Part shown: positions 1 through 5,386 of the stretch, in pieces
Numbering within the stretch: the first letter of the stretch is position 1
Layout of the letters: each line of letters starts with the position of its first letter
Source of the DNA: T1SED10-198M sp003554345 [NCBI: Candidatus Sumerlaeota bacterium]
Lineage (GTDB): Bacteria > Sumerlaeota > T1SED10-198M
Reading direction: 5' to 3'
Length of the DNA stretch: 5,386 bases
Assembly: GCA_003554345.1 (NCBI GenBank)
Contig: PWGE01000191.1
Span: forward strand, 1-5,386
The notes under the pieces: generated by a model
The model's database searches: none
What the model saw: only the letters and a program-made list of their open reading frames with translations
Told to the model about the DNA's origin: nothing
Translations under genes and position numbers: made by a program

Positions 1-1
1 A

Positions 2-436
2 CTGGAACCGGAAGTCGCTTTGAACCGTGCCGAAATAGAAGAACTTGAATATCAACAGGAAGTCATCCAGCATTTGATGGACAGAGAACGCATCAGCTGG
101 ACCGATAACCTGCAGATGATTGCACGAACGATGCCTGACCAGGTGTTTATGTATCAAATGCTTCTTACAGAAGAAGGGGCCCGAAGAAGAGGCGGCTCAG
201 ATGATGACGATGACACTTATTATAATTTGCGTCTTACCGGTTTTGCCCAGGCAGACGATGCCGATAAAGAATTACGCCTGATAGCGGAATTCATTACTTC
301 GATGCAAACTAATTCGTTATTTCAGAGAAATTTTGACTCAAGCATTGATTTTGATAGAACAGAGAAAGTCTCTGTGGCTAATGAAGTGGTCAGTCTTTTT
401 GAGTTGAACGTAACACCTAAACCCCCACAGGATTAA
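2..436 (+). CDS. pilN: PilN, type IV pilus inner-membrane alignment protein (5' partial)
   Basis: The reading frame is open from position 2 to the stop at 434-436, giving 144 visible residues. The TTG at position 20 is only an internal Leu codon, so the true start lies upstream with the expected cytoplasmic tail and membrane helix. The visible part begins with a charged helix suited to a coiled coil (from LNRAEIEELEYQQEVIQHL), then the PilN-type segment WTDNLQMIARTMPDQVFMYQ, which resembles the family's 'LL..ls..lP.gvwl..l' pattern. A beta strand (YYNLRLTGFAQ) and an alpha/beta end (LIAEFITSMQTNSLFQ, then VVSLFELNVTP) follow, as in the ferredoxin-like periplasmic domain. Five consecutive Asp codons (200-214) lie in a loop before the strand. 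In known systems PilN binds PilM in the cytoplasm through its N-terminal tail and pairs with PilO in the periplasm. Sequence similarity alone is modest; immediate proximity to pilO, pilP and pilQ in the canonical order makes the call firm. Confidence 0.86.
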   Translation: MEPEVALNRAEIEELEYQQEVIQHLMDRERISWTDNLQMIARTMPDQVFMYQMLLTEEGARRRGGSDDDDDTYYNLRLTGFAQADDADKELRLIAEFITSMQTNSLFQRNFDSSIDFDRTEKVSVANEVVSLFELNVTPKPPQD

Positions 437-454
437 AAATTTCAAAAATAAAGC

Positions 455-459
455 AGGAG
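455..459 (+). promoter_or_regulatory. Ribosome binding site of pilO
   Basis: AGGAG lies 7 nt before the ATG at 467, an ideal Shine-Dalgarno spacing. It fixes the pilO start inside the 30-nt pilN-pilO gap, so pilO has its own initiation signal and need not be translationally coupled. Confidence 0.8.
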
Positions 460-466
460 TACTGAT

Positions 467-1198
467 ATGGCTTCTTTGAACGAAGAAGAAAAAAAATGGC
501 TGGGAGTAGGAATTGCTTTTTCTTTCCTTTTTATTGTATTTCTGGTTGTTTATTTTTTCGCCTTTTATTCTCCTAACGTAGACCGAATGGAAACACGGGC
601 AAACAACCTGCGCGATGATATTGAAGAGCTGGAAGAAGAAGAAAGAAAACTGACCGAATTTCTGGAAATCACCAGTGATAAAAAAATCGAGGAACTGGAA
701 GAAACTGTCAGGGAGTTCAGGGATTTTCTTCCTGCAGATGTCGAAGTGGCTTCTCTCTTAGAGATGATGGATGACATGCTGGAAGAAACCAATCTTTATC
801 ATACTTCCATTCGTCCTTTATCCACTATCGAACATTCCATGTATAATGAAATACCTTTTCGTATAGAAATTGAGGGTGGTTACTGGGAACTCATAAAATT
901 TATCGATCTCATTGAAAATGCCCCCCGCCTTATGAGCATAAAAAATCTGGACATCGAAAGTAAGATGACTTATACTACCAGGCTCACCCTGGAAGAGCGG
1001 ATTTTTGACATGTTCCGGGAACAGCCCCATGCCCCTGAAGAAGAACTAGACGCCCTGACGCTTATCCAGGATCGTATCAAACGTGGGCAGCCCATATCAC
1101 GCGATGAAAGGATAAAAAGTCTGCTGGGAATACCCCTTCAGCATGATATAATCCTTGAAATAAGCACTTATACTCTGAGAGAAAGAGAGGATGCCTAA
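467..1198 (+). CDS. pilO: PilO, type IV pilus inner-membrane alignment protein
   Basis: This 243-residue bitopic membrane protein has a short charged cytoplasmic tail, one transmembrane helix at about residues 12-34, and a very acidic coiled coil at about 38-88 (DDIEELEEEERKL, KKIEELEETVREF). The periplasmic domain then starts at the PilO-typical stretch FLPADVEVASLLEMM. It continues with NEIPFRIEIEGGYWELIKFI and DLIENAPRLMSIKNLDIES, matching the family pattern of a beta strand followed by 'GgY..l..Fl..le..pRl..i..l.i'. The last strand is at about 225-238 (HDIILEISTYTLRE). Between the two final strands lies an extra segment of about 55-60 residues (about 166-224), longer than the usual loop. 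PilO pairs with PilN and contacts PilP, controlling pilus assembly. The gene follows pilN by 30 nt and precedes the PilP-like gene by 2 nt, so it is clearly in the same operon. A general secretion GspM/GspL pair is a remote alternative, disfavoured by the neighbourhood. Confidence 0.92.
   Translation: MASLNEEEKKWLGVGIAFSFLFIVFLVVYFFAFYSPNVDRMETRANNLRDDIEELEEEERKLTEFLEITSDKKIEELEETVREFRDFLPADVEVASLLEMMDDMLEETNLYHTSIRPLSTIEHSMYNEIPFRIEIEGGYWELIKFIDLIENAPRLMSIKNLDIESKMTYTTRLTLEERIFDMFREQPHAPEEELDALTLIQDRIKRGQPISRDERIKSLLGIPLQHDIILEISTYTLREREDA
1184..1190 (+). promoter_or_regulatory. Ribosome binding site of the PilP-like gene
   Basis: The purine run AGAGAGG lies inside the last codons of pilO, 10 nt before the ATG at 1201. 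A second in-frame ATG at 1207 would be about 16 nt away, so 1201 is the better start. With only 2 nt between the pilO stop and this ATG, translational coupling to pilO is likely. Confidence 0.6.
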
Positions 1199-1200
1199 CC

Positions 1201-1965
1201 ATGAGCATGTATAAACCCCTCTTTATAATATTGATGGTTTTTATTTTTGGATTTTCCGTACCAGGGATAGCCCAGGCTATCGACCTTACAGAAGGCCTTT
1301 CTGAAATAGAAAGAGCAGAGCTGGATATTGAGGAAGATGAGGAAGAAGCAGCAGAAGAAGAGAGAGAAGAGCCGGATGAAGCTGAAGATGTTGAAGAGCC
1401 TGAAGAAGAAGAACCATCTATTTTTGATATTATTGACAGAAGGGAACTTTCCCGTGAAATAGTGTTTGATCCTGAAAAAGACCGGGATGTTTTTGTCTTG
1501 CCATGGGTAGTAGATGCTGTAAATGCCACCCGTCTTCTTGTTCTGGGAGAAGGTTACCTGGAAAATGAAGATTATGATCAGGCTATTTCCGTTTTCACAC
1601 GGCTCATTTCCCAGCACGGAGGTACCCAGCAGTCTGTACTGGCCGAGCAAAAACTGGCAGAAGCACAAGAACTGCATCATGAGAAACAGCTGGCAAAAGA
1701 AGAGGAGCGAATAAGAGAGGAAGAAGAAGAAGTCGCTATAGACCCTGATAAAGTGTCTTTACCTGAAGAAGTGAAAAAGCAAATCAGCGCTGTTATATGG
1801 GATAACAACGAGTCCTATATGCTATATGGTCAGGACGCCTTACGATCAGGAGACCAGTTGCCTGACTTTCCTGATATAATCGTTTACGAATTTTCAGAAC
1901 CGAACATTTACTTTCAACATGAAGAAGAAACCCTGTCTCTCGAATTTGATTATGAGAATCCATAA
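1201..1965 (+). CDS. pilP: PilP-like periplasmic linker protein with acidic tract and embedded TPR
   Basis: This protein has 254 residues. Residues 1-26 form a signal peptide with a good signal-peptidase I site (AQA before Ile27). There is no lipobox Cys, whereas many PilP proteins are lipoproteins. Residues 41-72 are an almost continuous Glu/Asp tract, probably a flexible linker. Residues 89-98, FDPEKDRDVF, match the PilP 'yDp..rRDPF' motif, with Val for Pro. A TPR hairpin follows at about 109-142: Leu115, Gly116, Tyr119, Ala128 and Phe132 fall at consensus positions 7, 8, 11, 20 and 24. It is capped by the helix SVLAEQKLAEAQELHH and a charged helix to about 178. Residues 188-250 resemble the PilP/GspC-type beta domain: AVIWDNNESYMLYGQDAL, then SGDQLP, IIVYEFSEPNIYF and TLSLEF. 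PilP normally links PilN/PilO to the PilQ N0 domain. The position between pilO and pilQ supports that role. The TPR between the motif and the beta domain is unlike standard PilP and may bind another partner. The PilP assignment is inference from motifs and context. Confidence 0.72.
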   Translation: MSMYKPLFIILMVFIFGFSVPGIAQAIDLTEGLSEIERAELDIEEDEEEAAEEEREEPDEAEDVEEPEEEEPSIFDIIDRRELSREIVFDPEKDRDVFVLPWVVDAVNATRLLVLGEGYLENEDYDQAISVFTRLISQHGGTQQSVLAEQKLAEAQELHHEKQLAKEEERIREEEEEVAIDPDKVSLPEEVKKQISAVIWDNNESYMLYGQDALRSGDQLPDFPDIIVYEFSEPNIYFQHEEETLSLEFDYENP

Positions 1966-2057
1966 ACATTTAAAAATAAATACCGGTTAGTTGCAATATG
2001 CCGCTCGAAAAGGAAGTTATATAAACCGCAAAGGTGAGATAAAAAGATTCTAAGTTC

Positions 2058-2064
2058 AGAGGAG
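2058..2064 (+). promoter_or_regulatory. Ribosome binding site of pilQ
   Basis: AGAGGAG ends 7 nt before the ATG at 2072, followed by an A-rich spacer. It is the strongest Shine-Dalgarno sequence in the window, fits the abundant secretin product, and fixes the start so that a complete signal peptide is encoded. Confidence 0.82.
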
Positions 2065-2071
2065 TAAAAAA

Positions 2072-3778
2072 ATGTGCCGAAAATTTAAAAAACAGGTTCT
2101 TTCTGTCTTTATCCTTTTTGTTATTCCCTGCCTCGCAGTAAGTGCTACAATTCTTGAAGACATTGATATTTCTCAAACAAATGAAAAGGAAGCAGTCGCT
2201 TTCACCTTTTCCGAGGCTATAGAACCCACTGTTGATGAAGGGCCCACTGTTCTGGAAATCACCTTTCCCGATACATCTTATCCTGGTGAAACTGGCATGT
2301 TCTTTGGTGACCACCTTGCAGACCGGGTTATTGTGTATACTCCTGAAGAAGACACGGTAAAAGCAGAAATCATTATGGGCCATGAACAATTCCAGTATGA
2401 AAAAGCGTGGGAAAACAATACTTTTATTATAACCCTTATTCCCAAAGAAGAAAAAGTGCCTGTCGAGGAACCTGATATCAGCGCTGAATTAGAACAAAAA
2501 CTCCTTAATAACCGCATTACTCTGCATATAAAAGAAGCCAGTATTGTTAATATCTTACGTCTTATTTCCAATAAAACAGATGTTAATATTATTGCAGGAC
2601 CTGAAGTAGAAGGGAAAGTAACCGTTCGTTTTCAGAATGTTCCCCTTAAAAGCGCGCTGGACTCTATTTTAAAAGCCCAGGGATTTGGCTATGTCGAAGA
2701 AGACGGCATACTGCGCGTTACAACCATTGAAAGACTGGGCATAGAAGAAGTAGAAACCCAAACCCGTATCTATCATTTAAACTGGACATTTGCCCGGGAG
2801 GTACAACAGAGCATAGAACCCTTACTTACCAGCGATGTAGGTAAAATAAGCATCAATGCCAGCACCAACAATCTTATTATCACCGATACCCCTCATCGTC
2901 TTCAGGAACTGGAACAATTTATCGATACCATTGATAAACGCACCAGGCAGGTTGTTATTGAAGCCCGCATGGCAAATGTCGATAAAGAGTACAGCCGCGA
3001 CATAGGTATCGACTGGTACCTGGCTAAAACCAGGAGGGGTCATGATATATTTGATGATGTCATTGACGATGCTGGCTTTGATTATTATCAAAGAGCAGTC
3101 AAAGGAATTGCTTCGCCTTTTGGTAGTCCAGGTGATGCTCGCCGCCTTGTTTCAATGGGAACCACAATCAGCGGGTATGATCTCCATGCCACGCTGGATG
3201 CCCTGGAACGGGAGGGACATGTAGAAACGCTCGAATCACCCCGCATCATTGTCACTGATAACAAAGAAGCCACTTTTGAAGTCATCGGAGAATTGCCGTA
3301 TACAGAAGCCAAAATCGAAAGTGGAGGTATTTCACAGGATGTCCGCTTTAAAGATGTTGGTGTAAAAATGTACGTCACTCCCCACATTACTGATACCGAC
3401 CACATCATGATGGATATTGAAACCGAGCAGATTATTAAAGTAGATGAGCATCCTGTACAAACAGCAGGAGACAGAGGGACTGTTACAAATTATGTTCCCA
3501 TTGTAGATCGTCGCAGTACCACCACCAATCTTATTGTAAAAAATAACACCCCTTTTGTCATCGGCGGATTTCGAAGCATGAAACAGGGTAAAACTCAAAC
3601 AGGTGTTCCCTGGTTGCGAAGCATACCGGTTCTCGGGGCTCTTTTTCGTTCTCAGAGAGATAGCACCCAGGAAGTAGAACTGATGGTATTTGTCACTCCT
3701 TCTATTTATGAGGAAGATCCGGAGGAACCACTGCAATGGGATGAAAGAATTTATTATGAAAAGTTCGACCATTATTGA
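2072..3778 (+). CDS. pilQ: PilQ, type IV pilus outer-membrane secretin
   Basis: This 568-residue protein forms the outer-membrane ring through which the pilus fibre extends and retracts. Residues 1-25 are a signal peptide with basic start KFKKQ, hydrophobic core and an AVSA cleavage site. Cys20 sits in a hydrophobic run, but Pro at -1 argues against a lipobox. About 26-123 is a single AMIN-like beta domain, which in PilQ relatives binds peptidoglycan. About 149-218 is the N0/STN domain (ITLHIKEASIVNILRLIS, VTVRFQNVPLKSALDSIL). About 231-290 is one N1/KH-like domain (NNLIITDTPHRLQELEQFID). About 293-546 is the secretin core, including VETLESPRIIVTDNKEATFE and the signature GVPWLRSIPVLGALFR at 511-526, then ELMVFVTPSI. 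A short acidic and aromatic tail follows. The length is in the lower range for PilQ, consistent with a single AMIN domain. The gene ends the pilus operon, directly before a strong terminator. A GspD-type secretin is excluded by the single N1, the AMIN domain and the pilN/pilO neighbours. Confidence 0.97.
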   Translation: MCRKFKKQVLSVFILFVIPCLAVSATILEDIDISQTNEKEAVAFTFSEAIEPTVDEGPTVLEITFPDTSYPGETGMFFGDHLADRVIVYTPEEDTVKAEIIMGHEQFQYEKAWENNTFIITLIPKEEKVPVEEPDISAELEQKLLNNRITLHIKEASIVNILRLISNKTDVNIIAGPEVEGKVTVRFQNVPLKSALDSILKAQGFGYVEEDGILRVTTIERLGIEEVETQTRIYHLNWTFAREVQQSIEPLLTSDVGKISINASTNNLIITDTPHRLQELEQFIDTIDKRTRQVVIEARMANVDKEYSRDIGIDWYLAKTRRGHDIFDDVIDDAGFDYYQRAVKGIASPFGSPGDARRLVSMGTTISGYDLHATLDALEREGHVETLESPRIIVTDNKEATFEVIGELPYTEAKIESGGISQDVRFKDVGVKMYVTPHITDTDHIMMDIETEQIIKVDEHPVQTAGDRGTVTNYVPIVDRRSTTTNLIVKNNTPFVIGGFRSMKQGKTQTGVPWLRSIPVLGALFRSQRDSTQEVELMVFVTPSIYEEDPEEPLQWDERIYYEKFDHY

Positions 3779-3800
3779 GAAGAAATAAATAAAGGAAAAA

Positions 3801-3833
3801 AGCAGGTTCATGTTTTATGAACCTGCTTTTTTT
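3801..3833 (+). terminator. Intrinsic terminator of the pil operon
   Basis: A perfect 11-bp inverted repeat, AGCAGGTTCAT (3801-3811) and ATGAACCTGCT (3817-3827), encloses a 5-nt loop GTTTT. It runs straight into seven Ts (3827-3833). The A run at 3796-3800 can extend the stem and gives a matching U tract on the other strand, so it may work in both directions. It starts 23 nt after the pilQ stop codon. Confidence 0.95.
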
Positions 3834-3845
3834 ATTTAAACACTG

Positions 3846-5177
3846 ATGCATCATCTTCGTCTGACCATCTTTTCTTTCCTGGAAAAAATCGAAAAGAAAG
3901 GGCATTTTTTTCAAAAAGTTGCCCAGATACTGAAAATATCTTACATATCAGCCGAAAGTTTTCTCCTGGATAAATGTCTCATCCATGCTTCGGCTTTAGC
4001 CTTTAAAACACTTCTTTCACTGGTACCATTTATTGCCATAGTCTTTGCCGTCCTGAAGGGTCTGGGCGTTCAGCATTCCCTGCGCGAACAATTACTACGA
4101 ACCATAGCAGCCAATCTTACGGAAGTCGTTGATCACCTGATAATTTACATAGAGCACGTCAACGCCGGTGCCCTGGGAATTCTTGGGCTATTATTTTTAC
4201 TGGTAACCGTTTTCGGTCTTTTCTCTTTTGTCGAAAAATCCTTCAACAACATATGGGGTATCAAAGAGGGTCGGCATCTGGGAAGAAAAGTAACCGATTA
4301 TTTCACCATCGTCTTTCTATCACCCTTTTTTGCCATGCTGAGCATTTCAGCCGAATCTTTTCTAAGAATCGAACCCCGCTTTGATTGGCTTCAATTTCTG
4401 CCCATTGTTACCCGTTTCCTGCTTCCTTTCATTCCCCTCTTAACTGCTTCTGTTGCCTGTTTTATTCTTTACATGTTTTTGCCTAACAGTAAAATTCGCT
4501 GGCAGGCAGCACTGGGAGGAGGCATCATCGCCGGTTGCCTGTGGATAATATTACAGAGATTTTACCTGGATTTTACAGGCTATATGCACAATCTAAGCGC
4601 TATTTACCAGGGTTTCGTCCAGGTACCACTTTTCTTCCTCTGGATTTACTGCATCTGGATTATTGTGTTATATGGTGCAGAAGTGGCTTTTGCCATTCAA
4701 AATCGCCATACCTACCTGGTAGAACTGTATTCCAAAAACCCTTCGTTTGGAGCTCTTCTGCTTATGAGCATCCTGGTCATTCAGGAAGCTTATGCCAATC
4801 AACAGAACAACTGCGGTCCTACTTTTAAGGTAGAAGAAATAGCCGAAAGCCATCAATTATCAATACGCCTTCTTCACTCTACCGCAAACCTTCTCGTCCA
4901 TGCCGGACTTGCCAGGAAAATACAGGATTCAGGAAAAGGCAGGTATTATTTCCTTTTTACAGTAGATTTACGTTCCCTCTCTTTCTCAAAATTAATGTCC
5001 AGGCTGCTCTTCTCCACGGAAGATAAGGAGGAAAAACTCTGGGACAGTCTGAGAGACCTCCCTTACGCTGAAGAAATGATTCAAATGATCAAAACCTTTG
5101 GGGGAGAGATGGAAAAACGTGTCATTGATATGCGCAACATTCCCAGTCTGCAGGAAATCAGTCAGGAATCAAAGTAA
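3846..5177 (+). CDS. YihY/BrkB-family inner-membrane protein with C-terminal winged-helix-like domain
   Basis: This is a 443-residue polytopic membrane protein of the YihY/BrkB family, once misannotated as ribonuclease BN; its biochemical role is unsettled. The family hallmark lies at about 46-62 (IHASALAFKTLLSLVPF, matching 'aaaLaYytllSl.Pl'). Further family segments are FGLFSFVEKSFNNIWGI (123-139) and LPNSKIRWQAALGGGIIAG (212-230). YLDFTGYMHNLSAIYQGF (240-257) and PLFFLWIYCIWIIVLYGAEV (261-280) complete the set. Hydrophobic helices lie at about 50-72, 107-130, 151-170, 188-211, 222-239 and 262-284, giving the usual six. Residues about 300-385 look like a winged helix: VEEIAESHQLSIRLLHSTAN, then LVHAGLARKIQ and a GRYYF wing. 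Such tails occur in many longer family members. The last 45 residues are charged and unassigned. No Shine-Dalgarno sequence precedes the ATG, and the pil terminator ends only 12 nt upstream. An in-frame stop at 3837-3839 rules out any earlier start except CTG at 3843. I see no functional link to the pilus genes. Confidence 0.93.
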   Translation: MHHLRLTIFSFLEKIEKKGHFFQKVAQILKISYISAESFLLDKCLIHASALAFKTLLSLVPFIAIVFAVLKGLGVQHSLREQLLRTIAANLTEVVDHLIIYIEHVNAGALGILGLLFLLVTVFGLFSFVEKSFNNIWGIKEGRHLGRKVTDYFTIVFLSPFFAMLSISAESFLRIEPRFDWLQFLPIVTRFLLPFIPLLTASVACFILYMFLPNSKIRWQAALGGGIIAGCLWIILQRFYLDFTGYMHNLSAIYQGFVQVPLFFLWIYCIWIIVLYGAEVAFAIQNRHTYLVELYSKNPSFGALLLMSILVIQEAYANQQNNCGPTFKVEEIAESHQLSIRLLHSTANLLVHAGLARKIQDSGKGRYYFLFTVDLRSLSFSKLMSRLLFSTEDKEEKLWDSLRDLPYAEEMIQMIKTFGGEMEKRVIDMRNIPSLQEISQESK

Positions 5178-5386
5178 GGCAGTATATCAAAGCACGGGGA
5201 AGATGAAAAGGGTCTTTCACCGGCAGAGCAACCGTTTTTTCCAAAACTCTGCCCTGACGGTCCAGTTTTTGTATCCATTCCTGTAGATGGGGTCTGCGAA
5301 AATGTTTCCAGGCGTATTCCTCCACCTCTTTGAGCCAGGAAAGACACCATGATTCCTTACAATGACGATAGGCATAAAGCAACGCC
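5158..5386 (-). CDS. N-acylglucosamine 2-epimerase (AGE) superfamily protein, C-terminal end (partial)
   Basis: Reading leftward from the window edge, 75 residues are visible before the stop at 5160-5158, and the gene continues beyond 5386. The segment fits the end of an AGE-fold (alpha/alpha)6-barrel. Helix residues ALLYAYRH and WLKEVEEYAWKHF are followed by HLQEWIQKLDRQGRV, matching the family pattern 'eWfgyldrdGrv'. VKDPFHLPRALIYC then matches the highly conserved 'KG.FH.PRal..c' motif. The His in FHLPR corresponds to one of the two histidines generally regarded as catalytic in AGE and cellobiose 2-epimerases. The Gly usual after Lys is Asp here. The family interconverts C2 epimers or aldose/ketose forms of sugars (N-acylglucosamine, cellobiose, mannose), and 75 residues do not show which substrate applies. 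Expressed from the opposite strand, it overlaps the 3' end of the membrane-protein gene by 20 nt. A competing short frame on the same strand shows no family similarity. Confidence 0.82.
   Translation of the reverse strand, partial: ALLYAYRHCKESWCLSWLKEVEEYAWKHFRRPHLQEWIQKLDRQGRVLEKTVALPVKDPFHLPRALIYCLTLIPD

Noticed and set aside
1077-1680. Two minus-strand open frames (1077-1529 and 1195-1680)
   Set aside because: They are antisense shadows of the GAA/GAG-rich pil genes. One is a low-complexity Ser run and the other is Phe/Lys/Asn-rich; neither has a plausible RBS or family motif, while the + strand frame is a recognisable PilP-like protein.
1998-2024. An 8-codon open frame (MPLEKEVI) in the pilP-pilQ gap, considered as a leader peptide
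   Set aside because: It has no Shine-Dalgarno sequence before it, no run of a regulatory amino acid, and no attenuator-like pair of hairpins after it.
1982-2028. Possible hairpin from CGGTT (1984-1988) and AACCG (2024-2028)
   Set aside because: Only five base pairs separated by 35 nt, with no T tract; too weak to call a terminator or a riboswitch.
2072-2146. PilQ as a lipoprotein through Cys20
   Set aside because: The residues before it (VIP) put Pro at the -1 position, which is not accepted in a lipobox; a standard signal-peptidase I site lies five residues later.
3775-3838. Promoter for the membrane-protein gene built from TTGAGA (3775-3780) or TATGAA (3816-3821)
   Set aside because: No pair of -35 and -10 like hexamers has 16-18 nt spacing, and TATGAA lies inside the terminator stem.
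3332-3914. Minus-strand open frames 3332-3811 and 3702-3914 across the terminator
   Set aside because: They are antisense to the conserved secretin core and to the start of the membrane-protein gene, span the terminator hairpin, and encode no recognisable domain.
5098-5286. Plus-strand open frame 5098-5286 downstream of the membrane-protein gene
   Set aside because: It overlaps two recognised coding regions, has no family motif, and reads antisense to the conserved FHLPR segment of the AGE-like gene.

Overview
The window carries the distal part of a type IVa pilus alignment-complex operon, followed by a YihY/BrkB-family membrane protein gene and, on the opposite strand, the 3' end of a sugar-epimerase-like gene. 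A PilQ-type outer-membrane secretin, PilN/PilO inner-membrane proteins and cleavable signal peptides point to a diderm (Gram-negative-type) bacterium. The DNA is moderately AT-rich and the pilus proteins are strongly acidic. I cannot name a phylum from this; the divergence of PilN, PilO and PilP suggests it is not a well-studied proteobacterium.

Layout, all + strand unless noted: positions 2-436, pilN (5' end outside the window); 467-1198, pilO; 1201-1965, a PilP-like protein with an acidic linker and an embedded TPR; a 106-nt gap; 2072-3778, pilQ secretin; 3801-3833, a strong intrinsic terminator ending the pilus operon; 3846-5177, a YihY/BrkB-family membrane protein with a C-terminal winged-helix-like domain; 5158-5386 on the minus strand, the C-terminal end of an N-acylglucosamine 2-epimerase (AGE) superfamily protein, converging on and overlapping the membrane-protein gene by 20 nt.

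The order N-O-P-Q is the conserved order of type IVa pilus clusters, and pilM would be expected just upstream. By family knowledge, PilN and PilO form an inner-membrane heterodimer, PilP links it across the periplasm to the N0 domain of PilQ, and PilQ forms the outer-membrane channel for the pilus fibre. The most unusual point is the third gene. It has the two PilP hallmarks, an N-terminal RDPF-like motif and a GspC/PilP-type C-terminal beta domain, but a TPR hairpin sits between them. That layout could combine the PilP linker with a partner-binding function of the kind provided by separate TPR pilotins (PilF/PilW/Tgl) elsewhere. I see no mobile element, CRISPR array, rRNA or tRNA, and nothing here shows a wholly new system.
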